64,000 bases of DNA from Periconia sp. R9002 (taxonomy: Eukaryota > Ascomycota > Dothideomycetes > Pleosporales > Periconiaceae). The notes under the pieces were generated by a model. The model was not told the origin of the DNA. It saw only the letters and a program-made list of their open reading frames with translations, and did no database searches. Position numbers and translations under genes: made by a program. Position 1 is the stretch's first letter, and each line of letters begins with the position of its first letter. Below are positions 10,570 to 22,300 of this stretch, piece by piece. The stretch lies in contig JAMAHW010000086.1 in assembly GCA_023627715.1 (NCBI GenBank), positions 1 to 64,000 of the forward strand, in the 5' to 3' direction.

Positions 10570-11062
10570 ATGACTGACGGAAAGTAATTAAGATTATCTT
10601 TCGATATGTTATATTGCCTTTGAATGGTCCGAAAGCTACGACAACAAAGACTGGAAACGACTTCGAAACATTCTCGCTCCAACAATCCAACTGGACTTTC
10701 GTGGTATCCGAGGGGAACTGCATGATGCCCTAAGTCCTGACGAATATGTCGCCATCCTATCTAGCATGAAGGTTATAGGTGACGCGCGGTTAAAGACTCG
10801 ACATCTTTTGGGGGCTTCGAAATGGACCGCTTTGGAAGACGGTTCTGTGCAGGTTGTTCATCAGATTCGCGTGGCTCATCAGCGATACAAAGATGATACC
10901 TTGATTGAGGTGATCAACAAAGGACATGCCCATGGAGTAACACAGCATGTATATAGAAAGATCGATGGTGTATGGCTGCTCACAGGAAGTGCATCCAGTT
11001 TGAATTTCTTTGAAGGCGATTTGTTTGGAACTTTGAACCCACCCGAGAGTGAGTCGTCCTAG
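10570..11062 (+). pseudogene. Scytalone dehydratase-like gene with damaged 5' end
   Basis: From 10592 the plus strand reads as a scytalone dehydratase relative (SnoaL-like alpha+beta barrel; in melanin synthesis it dehydrates scytalone and vermelone). Recognisable blocks are FEWSESYDNKDWKRLR (carrying the Tyr-Asp pair of the active site), KTRHLLGASKW and HQRYKD with KGHAHG (the two catalytic histidines), then YRKIDGVWLLTG. The frame ends at a TAG at 11060-11062. In the 5' part the natural start is broken: an ATG at 10570 is one base out of frame, and TAA at 10589-10591 (S-N-stop-D-Y-L) interrupts the correct frame. The first later in-frame ATG (10766) would delete the Tyr-Asp pair. CAA to TAA is the simplest origin. 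The family also includes non-melanin cluster enzymes, so the substrate is unknown. Confidence 0.75.
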
Positions 11063-11678
11063 CACGGGAGCGGTGAAAAGATACATGGGGTGCTACATCA
11101 TGGAAATTTCGTAGTTTCTCATTGAATTTTCCCGAAGAACGTTACTGGCTACCTTACATTGATTCCTAACGTGACTAGAAATGATAGCTTAAAAGACAGT
11201 CTACGGCAGTATGTAGTGCCTTCAAAATTTGTCTAGATGCGTTTCGTTGTGAGACATCGTTATATGATATCAATTGATTTATGGAATTTCTATAATTTAA
11301 GGTTGCCGCCCTTGTGAGTTCGTATTCTATTCTAACCGCCTCAAAATTTTGCTCTCAAGAATAAACTCCTGACCTTTGTTAAATGCTACTTTATGATTAG
11401 GCGTTCCTGAATTACAGTCTAATGCTTATCCTTGGAATTTTAAGACATTTGACATCATCGATTGCATTTCACGCGCAATTGCTGTTAGTAATAAAATGAG
11501 TCTCCAATATTTCACATGAATCTGGCAAACTACTCTCAGGCATTCTGCTGATATGCATGCTAACATTGATTTTAACTTGTCATCAATATCTACTTTACTC
11601 AAGTGCTACTTAAACTGATGCTCGGTAAGATCCCCGACATGTAATCTTGTGAACCCCCACGCGCACGTTAATCTCGAC
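11063..11678. other. AT-rich gap between convergent genes
   Basis: This is 3' flanking sequence of both neighbours. It is AT-rich with many TAA/TGA triplets. No gene, RNA or repeat was recognised. Confidence 0.5.
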
Positions 11679-13535
11679 TCAAGTCTCCTGAGCTGCTTCA
11701 TCGTGATGTTTGGTTACCACGCGGCAGCCTCGGCTTCCCTTACTTGGGGCTGGGATGAAGTAGTCCTGGACATAAGCAATATCACGGTCGAACTCAGTGT
11801 CATACAGTTGCATGCGGTCGCCCAAGCGCCGGAACAAGTAGGCGAGGGTTAAGTAAAGTTCAGCATATGCTAGGCGCATTCCAACACACTGTCGGCTTCC
11901 TCTACCAAAATTGAGAAGATAAGAACGCTTGTGCTGACGCTCGCTATGAAATTCATGTTGTAGTCAGCACTTGTCTCTATCAATACGTGATTTCAAATAT
12001 AGCAGATTGTATCCTATGATGGAGAATAACAGACAAAATAGATTGCTGTAGACATCAATACCAACATTCAGTTACGTACCTATCAGCGAGATTCAACCAG
12101 CGCTGTGGATTGAATGTATGTGGATCCTCAAATATGTCTGCATTCATATGAACCAAATATGCGCTGTAGCCGACAGGTGTGCCGGGAGGTATCACCCATT
12201 CTTTATAGCTGAGGCTTTCAGTGGGGTGACTTCGTGATAGACGATGCATAGAACCGTAACTTAATCTCAGACCCTCATCGATGACGGCATTGAGGTACGG
12301 GAGGGTTTCGAGCACTTGTTGGCCAGGCGTAGATGTAGGGGCCGGCATTACAGTCTTCAGCTCGACAAGCAGCTTCTCCAGGATGTCAGGATTGCTCAGC
12401 ACAAAGAAGCAAGTCAAAGTGAGCATATGCGCACTGGTTAACGTCCCGGCACCCACGAGCGATCCAGCTTCTGCGGTCATGCGATCCTCCGTCTTCTCAG
12501 ATTCTGGAAGGTCGGGGTCGTTAAGAATTTCGTGGAAGATAGTAACATGACTTGTCTTGTCATGGTCACCTCCTTGCATGACGGCCCGGATATCCTTACG
12601 ATAGCTTTTCTCTTGTAGACGAAGGAACCAAACAGCCTCATCAGTCATCTTGATCCACCAGTCCGGTAACATGTTCAGTACTGGAAGCAGATTGGGGAAC
12701 TGTTTGATCCTAAATGATAGTGAGTAGGGCATACTTTCGTAAATAGGCCTGTACCCACTTACACAGGCGTGAAGGTACACTGAATCTGCATCCATTCATA
12801 CCAATGAGGAGCAAAGTTCTCCTTCTCGAGCACATGTCGACGGTTTGAGAAGCAGTACTCGGTAATAACATCTTGAGTCAATGCCGAAAATGCGTGGACA
12901 AGGTTGACTTGTTTACCCGCTTCGATGCCCTCGGTGATCTTATTTATCATCAAATTGACGAGCTCTTTAAGTTCGGGCTCCAGTCGACGAACGTAGGTCG
13001 GAGAGAAAAATTTGCTAAATGCTGCGCGGCGCAGCTTATGGAGCTGGTGTGGTATCGTTCCAAATGTCATTTCAATGTTGCCAAACATTCCTGAGCCCAG
13101 TGCTATTAAAAACATCATTGATGTCATCACCAGCGTGACTTTTCCAAGGACAGCTCACCTGCGGACCACCAAAATTTGTCCACGCTGATACCTACAGATG
13201 GGTATACTTTGGTCATGAACGCCAAGTCTGTATCGTTGACGCTGAGCTCGTAGGGGTTGATGCGAACAATAGGTCCTTCGTTGTATGAGATAAATTCCAA
13301 CGCTAAATTGATATAGTTTCTTACCATATTTTCGGTGCATTTTCTCGATCTCATAAACATATTGCCCACCTCTTACTACATCGTGATAGAATTCATACCA
13401 AAAGGTCAGAGCTGCCAACTTCGGCCCAGGAAATTTTGCAATCGGGGACAGGAGAAGCCGCCAAAATACACCGTATAGAGTGTAGCACGAGACAGCCACG
13501 AAACCATACACGAGGAGGGTACTGCTAAGTGCCAT
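11679..13535 (-). CDS. Cytochrome P450 monooxygenase, intact, five exons
   Basis: The exons, in transcript order, are 13535-13325, 13275-13159, 13102-12763, 12709-12080 and 11943-11679; they sum to 521 codons and every intron is GT-AG (47-136 nt). The protein starts with a hydrophobic membrane anchor ([19 protein letters not shown]) and a [16 protein letters not shown] hinge. It carries the I-helix ([13 protein letters not shown]), the ExxR motif (EGLR), FNPQRWL in place of PERF, and the heme-binding loop [10 protein letters not shown] with its cysteine ligand. The family resemblance is to fungal P450s of trichodiene-oxygenase or benzoate-hydroxylase type often found in specialised-metabolite clusters; the substrate is unknown. 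It should sit on the ER membrane and need P450 reductase. It is notable for being intact beside several disabled genes. Confidence 0.85.
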
Positions 13536-13724
13536 TCCAAGGTGATGCAGCGAAGTGTGCAGAAGCGGGCAGTATGCTTTTGGAACAAGGGTGTCAAAAT
13601 GAATTCCCTAGTGTAATTTTGTGATTCTGAACGGAATCACAGGATGAACGTTCGAAAGTCAAATGTATGGCCCGTACATTAGAGAGGGAGGGGGGCTTGT
13701 AGGTTGGAGTGTCGAAAGGCCAAT

Positions 13725-13994
13725 CTAACGGCCAATTATCATGCCCGTAGGAACCCAGCAGCAATGCCTAGTGGCAAAGACAAGAAGTTTCAAGGATTCG
13801 CTTGGATAAATGCTTGAAGGCCGACAATAAATTGGACGCGATCGTGGGTAATGATAGCCAAAGGCGACGTAATGGAAGGAGGAAGTTCGCGGACAAATGC
13901 AGTTTCCACAGGAACCGTGCCGTTCAACAGCATACACTTCGGGGACCGGGTGACCAAGATGCCGAGGAGAGGAGGCACCTACCGTAATCGCCAA
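13725..13994 (-). pseudogene. Unidentified coding-like fragment, possibly a PKS starter-unit domain remnant
   Basis: The minus strand encodes FVRELPPSITSPLAIITH followed by VQFIVGLQAFIQANP, a stop, and then LPLGIAAGFL in the same frame. The order (Pro-Ser hydrophobic helix, THxxQ-like helix, then G-I-A-A-G-F-L) resembles the starter-unit transacylase domain of non-reducing fungal polyketide synthases, but only loosely, and the downstream ketosynthase is not present. The block lies just upstream of the intact P450 on the same strand. I cannot support a firm identification. Confidence 0.25.
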
Positions 13995-14050
13995 TACACA
14001 ACATGGGTTTCAGGGACGGACTGGCTAAAATGTTGCTTTGCCTCTTGATG

Positions 14051-14539
14051 GGCTGACGCATGTGTATTGCTGGCACATTATTGGTACTAGACATGCATGA
14101 TGCGCCTTAAAGGATCAATGCAGTTTAGTCGAACTGCGCCATCTGAATGCAGACCCAATACTCTTGGACATTAGTGTCCCATTCTGTCGGACACTTGCTT
14201 TCTCCCCTCGAGCAAACTGCCAATCTTCAATGAGAGCAGTCTTTATTCCAGGGAAGTGCCGTCCGTTATCGCAACATTCGAAATCAATCAGTACATCATT
14301 GATATTTTAACGGCTTCCAAAGGATTGGCCGAGTTCATTCACTCTAGAATGCTGTCACCAAATTTACCGCCAGATTTTGATTTGAATGCATCTAGAGCCT
14401 AAAATAATATCGCTGGCGTTGTGTATGTATTCCCTCCCCACTCTGTGGTAGGACGTCAGCTATCAAGGGGTTCCTTTTGACATGAAAATTGCACTACACC
14501 GTAATCGAGCCCTACTGACTTGATTGAAGCTTTCTTCTA
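14051..14539. other. Gap upstream of the SAT4-like relic
   Basis: No convincing coding sequence was found. The missing N-terminus of the SAT4-like relic should lie here but could not be traced. Confidence 0.35.
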
Positions 14540-15785
14540 TTGATCGGTACGACTGGAGTTGTTTTGCGCGTACTAACTCGTCGCAAGGTAGGAAACCCAC
14601 TTCGGTGGTGTAATTATCTTGTTCTTTTCGCCTGGGTAAGTTGTCCTTCCTGGCACATTTCGGTGTCAGCACTAACATGTTGCGTAAAAATTCCATTCGC
14701 TTTAACATGCGTCGCGAACTTCATCGGTGTGTACTTCGGTGCAGGCCGACATCTTCTATGGATCTGGTGCTTCAACTTAAGCCAGCTAGCAACATGGCAT
14801 CGTTCCAAACGTACATTTATGCTGTGGAGCTGATGTATTGATCCCTCCTATATCAGCCCTCATCAAATGTTTCATCTGCTGCCTCTATATTCCTTTATCC
14901 AGTATATACATATGGTTGCACAAGATACTACAACTATGGCCTGATAACTGCCACGGTGGTTTGGGCTTTGGGCTTTGGCCACTCTCTTCGCCAATGCCGG
15001 CCCATTTGCGAAGCATGAAACCCAATGCGCGACCGAGCCATGTGTGTCGACTTGCGCGCTTTTCTTATTGGAAATAATACGCCAAACGTAATTCTCAGTT
15101 TCTTGATCCTCACGGCACCTGTGTACTTGATATGGACGTTATATCTCTCTTGGCGCAAAAAGGCTTTGGTCTTCATAGTCCTGGCCATTGGCGTTAGGTG
15201 AGTCTTCTTTTTCAATGTGCCGCAAGTTGGCTCATCAGGAGCCGTGCGAACGCATCAATCCGTGCTGGCACAAGAGTGATGCAAGAAAACCCATTTCCAA
15301 AGCGTTAGTCTTGTACACATACAGGGTCGTGCACTTTCCATACTACTCAAAATATGAGTGGCCTTCTGGCATTTTAACATGATTGCTGACTATCGTTACT
15401 TATAGAGAGACATCATTTTCCATCGTCCGCCTCGTTGAGCTTGTGAGCCTCTGAACGATTGATTCCACTTGGGATCATTTCTCACCTATCGTTTGGTCGA
15501 CCACCGACGCCGCTGTCGGCCTTCTCTGGGCCTGCATCAATCCCTACAATGGCGGCTTTGTTACCTCTATCATGGGCTGAGCGGATTGATGGGTCTAATA
15601 GCCAGAGATCGAGGATTCGCAATAGTCCTGGTTATACACGGACCGGCTCGAGAGGTGGTAAAGTGAGCAGATTCCGCACCGCAGGTATCGATCTCGATGA
15701 GACGCGCATATACGGAGATTTCAGTGACTCGGATTCACGAACGGCGATAAGAAAGACGATGGTTTATGAAATGAATAAATCTTGA
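14540..15785 (+). pseudogene. SAT4/rhodopsin-like integral membrane protein relic
   Basis: Successive blocks, in changing frames, match the seven-helix fungal SAT4 (rhodopsin-domain) family. They are VVLRVLTRRKVGNPLRWCNY (14555-14615), FIGVYFGAGRH (about 14732), PPISALIKCFICCLY (about 14840), YGLITATVVWALGFGHSL with CVDLRAFLIGNNTPNVIL (14935-15095), and a final SIVRLVELVSL...TIDSTWDHF block (15418-15475). One in-frame stop at 15016 (E-A-stop-N-P) replaces a Trp usual in the family (TGG to TGA, a G-to-A change), another at 15452 sits in L-stop-T-I-D, and frame changes separate the other blocks. A GTGAGT donor at 15198 and an acceptor ending at 15324 survive. The product would have been a plasma-membrane protein of uncertain function. 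Confidence 0.65.
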
Positions 15786-16488
15786 AACCTGGGCATGGAG
15801 CGGTAAGCGATACTGGAATCTTTATTGTGGTAGGGCCTGCACCGCCCTGATCGATGCCAGCGAGCGCATCATCCGCTACAAACACTACGGAACATGATAT
15901 CAGATACGCGAAGCTCTAGTTGATAGGCTATGAAAAGAGAAGGGTTGATAAGAGTACAAGTTAGAAGGCGTATAAACTTCAATGTTGGGTTAAGCTGCAT
16001 GATGGTGTAGCGGAACTCTTATCAAGCAAAATTACCTGGGAACTCTTTTTAGTATAACTTTCTTTCGACTGAATGATGCTACCTGTTGAATTTACCTCAT
16101 ATTGATGGTATGAGGCTACAAGACCCTGAGGTGTAGTGTTTATTGTTAGAGCTTTTGATCCTAAATAGTGTTGAATTCGTTCTCTCACAGATCAATGATT
16201 CTTCCTTATTGTGGCCAACTATGAGAAATGCCAATCTAAACGAAACTGTAATGCTCACAGCTAACAAGAGCAACTACTAGACACTTGATGCCAGAGCTAA
16301 TATGTAGCAACTCAACTTTAGCCAAGCATCTAGTAATTTAGCCAATATGAGATCTGATTTTTTTATGCGCAACTTTAGTATGAAATGCTCTGGCGATCAG
16401 TGGAGATTTACACAGTTGCGTTAGTCCAGGATTTTCTTTAAAAAGAGGCTCTACAAACTTCGTACAGCACTAAATGCGTTGAGTTAAG
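15786..16488. other. Gap between the SAT4-like relic and the SDR gene
   Basis: No gene, repeat or RNA was recognised. Open frames here are short and of biased composition. Confidence 0.5.
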
Positions 16489-17593
16489 TTACCAGTAATG
16501 CTCAGAAACATTCTCATCTTCCTGAAGTCCTGTAATCTTTACGCTTTCCTTCCACAGTAACTTCCTCTTTCTCATGTCTCTCGATTCAGCACTCGTCTCT
16601 AACACATTCTTACCATTCAGATACACGTCCTTAGGACACTCTCCTAAAACATCATTGCAATCAAACGCTGCACGCAATACATCAGACGCTGATTGCTCTG
16701 TGGATCGTGCCGGACCTGGTGGCTTAATCCAAGCAAGCAGTGGATACACCATTTGGAAGATGAAGACGCGAATAAACCAGGGTGCGTGACGCTGCAAGGT
16801 AGTACTCATAGTCCCTGGATCAACACCCAGGACAGAGATTTTGTTCAAGGCAGGATCTTTGTCGAGACGAGATTGGAGTTCGTGAATCATCATGATTAAG
16901 AAAAGTTTTGCGGCACCGTAGCGGCGGAAACCACTTTGCCATGATGAGTCTTCTTTGGCGGAGCTCCATGTCCCTCTAGCAATCTCCGTGAAATTTTTCT
17001 CGTCTTCTAGGAAGGTCTTGTACTTTTCGTCATCGAAAGCTCGCGAAGCTGCGTTTCTTGGGTCGTTCGGACTAGGTGGAAACGTTAGTTAAGCTTTTCC
17101 GCGATTCTACATACGCATTCTTGGTGACTTACTCGTGCGACTGACTCCCGACAATGATGATTCTGCCTCTATCTTTATCCATGCTCTTCAACAGGAGAAG
17201 TGACAGCAACCAATGGCCGAGATAATTTGCCTTGAAGGTGGTATCATAGCCATCTGATGTCCACGTCTGTTTTCCAAACTCTAAAAACCCAGCATTGAGA
17301 ATTATCGCTCGTATTAGAGGAATTTGCTGGTTCAAGATACACGTGTTCACCGCATCCGCAATTTTTCGAACACTATCAAGGTCCGTCAAATCAAGCGAAA
17401 GTATTTCCGACATATGTGGAGATGACGCGTGCGATAAAATGGAGCGGAGCGATGGTACGGTGTCTGCATTGCGAACTGTGTAAATGCCGTGGTAAGAGTT
17501 CAATTCGGGGGACGATGTTATGTTCTGAACCAAAGCGCTTCCTAGGCCACCGTTTGCGCCAGTAATAAATATAGTTCCTTTGGCAGAGCTCAT
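16489..17593 (-). CDS. Short-chain dehydrogenase/reductase (SDR), two exons
   Basis: The exons are 17593-17133 and 17071-16489, joined across a 61-base GTAAGT...CCTAG intron, giving 347 residues. The Rossmann nucleotide-binding motif is TGANGGLG at about residues 10-17, followed by DLTDLDS, ILNAGF (the NAG motif), the catalytic serine in VGSQSH, and the YGAAK active site (Tyr and Lys spaced YxxxK). The layout is that of retinol-dehydrogenase-like fungal SDRs, using NAD(P)H to reduce a carbonyl or oxidise an alcohol; the substrate is unknown. An upstream ATG at 17668 would add 25 residues, but MSSAKGTIFITGANGG starts as the family normally does. It is the last clear member of the left-hand accessory group and has no inactivating change. 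Confidence 0.85.
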
Positions 17594-19319
17594 GTTGAAA
17601 TGATGAATGTGCGATATAATATATTGATAGTAAAGATCTTTTAGTGTCAGCCGCTCTGGCGAATTCAAGTACGAGACATCATGGTTGATGATGAATGATC
17701 GATGGCGAATTGCTAACCCCCTTTTATGTGAGCGCCTTCGCTAATTAATCAGGAAGGCTCAAGTGCTTGATAGGATGTTTTTGTTATATGGATGGCCCGC
17801 TCTTTCTTAGTTATCTTGACTTGAGTTAGCTGTTGGTATCCATGATAATTTCTTGGTATTCACACTGTTTTAATTCATAAGTGGGAAGCCTCAGTTGGGT
17901 AATGTATATATCAAACTTTCAATACAGCTGATTTAATAGGGTTAATTGTTCATTCTTTCAACCATTCTTTCATAGCTATTGTTGCTGTTTTATATGATTG
18001 AAGATTGCCCTCGTATCATACATACACGTTCCTACCCAAGCACAATCTTCGCGTATACCATCGACCACGAATGTAAGATTAGCCCTTCTATACAGAAAAT
18101 TTGCTGCTATGCAAATACAATAATTTTGAACCGTGGTCAAAATTATTACAAAACATCCTCGGCCGGGATGTGCATGCATTGATGGTAAACCATTGTAGAC
18201 ACCAATCTTAAAGGTATTGATCCCTACAGGTTCACTACGTATGTAATGAGGTTTACCCGTCTTAGTGCTTTTCTTTATTTCAGTATTTTATATATATGAA
18301 ATTGAATTCGATCCTCACAGAATATTGCTACCCTGGGTATCGACACAGGTAAGGGAAAACACGGATTTTATATATGTTGATATTTTCAAATAAACACACA
18401 CTTGCCGATTATGAAGACATTTGAACTCCGTTCAGATGTCAACCATCCTGCAGCAACTATCCCATTTAGGAAAAATTGAGGGATGTGTCAGCTAGAGCAC
18501 TTCGCACACCCCTATTGAATCGCTGGCTACAAGCTCAAACAGGCTAGTTGACTCCTGTAGTGTCAATCGGTGATCACACGCACAGTCGAGAAAATGTCGT
18601 GCCTTTACTCCTGCTCTTACAAATACAGCCAGCAGGCTAACAAACCTAATTTACTTTGGATATACAAATTGATAGGATTTTAAAAGACAATTTGAAATGT
18701 AGTAAGTGCAAGCGCCGCAAGCCAATACCTAGATTCAAAATAAGGCGTTCTTCTTGAGATTCAGTGTGTGGTCTACATCCAGGTCGCCATTGTATACGAT
18801 TTTGCGAATGAACTATTCATCATCACAATAGAGGTGGAGAAGGAAGGGAATCACTTTCATGTCTGTCCTGGCCGAGGACGTTATTGTGAATTTCTGCTAT
18901 ATCAGTATCGCGAGTTATATAGTGCTTTGCGAAAACTGTTTTACATTGGTTATTCCTTATCTCTTGTAGTCCAATCTCTATCACGTTGCATGTCGAGTCA
19001 AAGCCACTATTGGACATTTCGGGGATGATTCGAATCAGAAACAGCACACTTAGTGAGTTGTACGCAGTTTCTTTGTCGTACAATCTTTTTTTCGGAACTC
19101 AGTCGAATAGAGCTTTCATAATGTATAAAAATCATCGTCAGAGCCATCTGCGGCGTCGAATGGTGGTGCCGGTGAAGGCATTGGCACAGTTGTGCTACAT
19201 ATATTTTTGAACTTGGGTCTTTTACTTTAGCACAGTATAATTAGATAGACTCTAAGTCGTATCCGGAAAAGAGAAGGGTATAATATATCATACAGCATGA
19301 GGACTATGCCGTGCTCAAT
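17594..19319. other. Gene-free, AT-rich boundary region
   Basis: About 1.7 kb separates the accessory group from the conserved right-hand genes. Several short frames exist on both strands (for example 18823-19083, minus), but none has motifs or an intron structure I can support. No inverted repeats, tRNA genes or transposon open frames were recognised. Confidence 0.5.
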
Positions 19320-22300
19320 TTACACAGCACCAAACCCTTTAGAATAATCCAATGCGATCCTGAGTTTCTCCCTCATTTTCTCTCTCCCCTTGTACTCGGG
19401 AAGCATTAGTTTCCCAAAACACGTGCTACTCGTTGGCAGCAGCTCCGAATCATCCCCACTTCGGATAATTGTAAAACTCATGCTTTCATACCCTGTGATT
19501 GGCACGCGTTCATTTGCAGTGACAAATTCCAAAAGATGTTTGAGAGCGTCCTGGTTGAATGTTTCGACGATGGCCCAAAAATCGCGGATAGTAGCGTGAG
19601 TGGCCGAATACCCGTTTTCATACCGTGTGTTTTTGCGCAAAAGCGAGACCGAAATAACGGGGTTACCTTCAACCAAGCAGCGAAGAGATTCTGGGTCGAA
19701 AAGATGGAGTGAGACAGGATGCAGACAAGTCCGAAAGCCTTCACGAAAAGCGTTGAGCTGGGGTTCAACAGAGGTTTTGGTGAGCCAAGTGATGTAGTCC
19801 TTGACAAACTGATTTCTATTCTCGTTCGTAACGAGCGGTGTGTTGGCATCCGCTGATTCGCCTTTACGCGAGCCCTGCATTTCGACGTCGAAATTTCTTC
19901 CGTAGGCTTCGTAGCTGAATGTGTAATCTCTCATGTACGTCTCTGCAACATCGCCTTCATAAGATAACAGATCGTCAAAAGACTTGGCAAGTGTAGGCCA
20001 TCCGTCACGAATGAAATCGGTGTTACACTTATCGATATTCATATGGGGATGGTCCGGCCCAAGAAGATATGCATAGAAAGCGAGTGGAAATGTGACAGGA
20101 AGTGTGATGCCGTTGTAAATTGCGAGAGAGAAGAGGACACCGAGCATGCGATATTTCCATTTCGGTTCCAATGGTGCCGGATGGAACCAGATCATGCTGG
20201 TATCGTGATCAATGACAAACATGCCTGTAAGACGTTAAATACAGTGATATTAACCTGGTAAGAGCAGGGTAAGGTCTTACCATTTTCGACTTGAAAGGCA
20301 TTACTGAGCACCAGACGGAAAAATTCGTATGTTACGCCACCTTGGTCATACCCAAACTCACCCTCTCGCGCACCAATCTGAACTTTGAGGGGTTTCAGGA
20401 GCATGCGTTTCTCTTGACCCCAGAGTTGATCCAGTGTCTCCTGTAACGGGTTTTTGCGGGTGATATCTAGCCGAAGAAAATCTTCTAGAGTGGCATGAAG
20501 AAGCTTTCTGATTCTCTGCCAATGGTTCTCCCTCAAGAAGAAATCGAACCGAGTCTCCAGATGCGTGGTGCGTCCCGAGTTTTGGAACTGATTGAACATT
20601 CTTGCGAAGTTAATTGTTCGAAAATACGAGACAAGATAGTTGTTCTTAAATAAGAACGGAAGTTGCAGCAGATGGAACGTGTTGGGCTGCTCCACCCAGC
20701 TCAAGAATTTGTTTGGCTCTTGGGCAGTATCCATCCGTTCGTTAAGATAGGGTATGTGAAACATGTTATTGCGCAGATTGAGGGCATCCGACTCAAGATC
20801 TAAGCAGTTAGCTCATCGCTCTATATTGTTGAATTGGAAGAACACGCACGAAATTCCTTCAGAAGAAGCAAGGCTGCTCCAACGCTTCCCCATTTATTGA
20901 TTTCGCCATTACCATTGAATTTTTTCACGATGATCGTCCGAAGCCATTCCAACCATGTTGCAGTCACTGTCCACCCTGGATCTTCTTTGAGGTGCAACTC
21001 TACCTTCATCCTTGCTTTATTGGCCAGTGCTGCGCGTTCAACGACGGCGAGGTGCTTCACCAGAATGCTGGATAATGTATTAAATTGCACACTGTGCTTA
21101 TCGCAGCGACCAAAATCTTGCTGATGACGAAGACTCGTAAGAATATGCTCGAAGCACATACGCGTCCCAATGCCACTGAGTAGACGATCAGCTAAGCGAA
21201 TAGCAGGCTCGTACTCTAGTTCGTCCACGATGCGGAGCCATGGGTTGATGAAACTGTCCGTATGGTCTGTTTGCGGTGAAGAACCTGGTATGACAACACC
21301 CCAGCCCCGAAAAACGCGCAACTGCGCCCAAGCCGAGGGCCAGCCCCTTGGTACAAGGGCAGTCAGAGCATGCACGCATATCATCACAATATGAGCAGCT
21401 TCTTCATTCGACAGGTACCTGTTCGCTGTTGACGATACCGTCCCCGCAAAACACGATGTTCCATCGGACTCAGTTTGGGGTACAGTTTTGCGGGATGGTT
21501 TCAAACGTGGACTCTTCTGGGTATCAAGCTCGGGTGGAGGCCGAAAGAGAGCCTCCAATGCTATATATAGACTGTCAAATATGAGACTCCCATTCCTTCG
21601 ATCCCAATCACTGAAAGCATTCGTGAGATGATAGGCATCAAGATGAGGAAGAGGTGAGTCCATGTAGTCTGTACTAGAACCGTCTCGGAAGGAGTTGAGC
21701 AGGCATTCAGGATCGCTGAGGGTAAAGAACAACGACCTGTTGACAAATGGCATGGCTTGCCCATGGCGACGGTGTAAGTCATATTCCACGGAATAATTGA
21801 TATCCGCACAGCGCCCATTTGGATGGCACTGATAATGCTCTTTCATTTCATTCAAAATTGTGCAGGTCAGATGGGATGTGACTTTCAACATAGATGAACT
21901 TTCCGACCCAAGGTGGGTTTTCTCAAGCGCCCACTTTGCATTGTCGGAGCCATAGGGTGACGATGCGTGTGGCAATGATTGACGGGAAGGCATGCTGGAC
22001 AGCTTCATTTCCGGTCTGTTCTTCTGACGAAGAGGTATGTTTAGTGAATCCCCAAGCAGGGAAACAGCCGGGGCTTTGCGCACACCGAAACCGTTGGTCG
22101 CGTGATCAGGCTCATGTAAAACCTTATGAACAATTTGACCATTGACAGGCTCTTCACGAGATCTGTGATTGCTATCTGGGCTTCCCAATCTTTGGTCACT
22201 TGAATGTGATGGATTGAAGTCGGCACCATCCCCCACATGTGCTCGAGCTGAAACGTCGTTATTGGCATAGTTGGAGGTGAGGCTGCGTGCAGATGATGTA

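Noticed and set aside
10458..10685. Minus-strand helical frame overlapping the dehydratase start
   Set aside because: It overlaps a clearly recognisable enzyme on the other strand and matches no known family.
18823..19083. Minus-strand frame of 86 codons in the boundary region
   Set aside because: Short, isolated and without recognisable motif.
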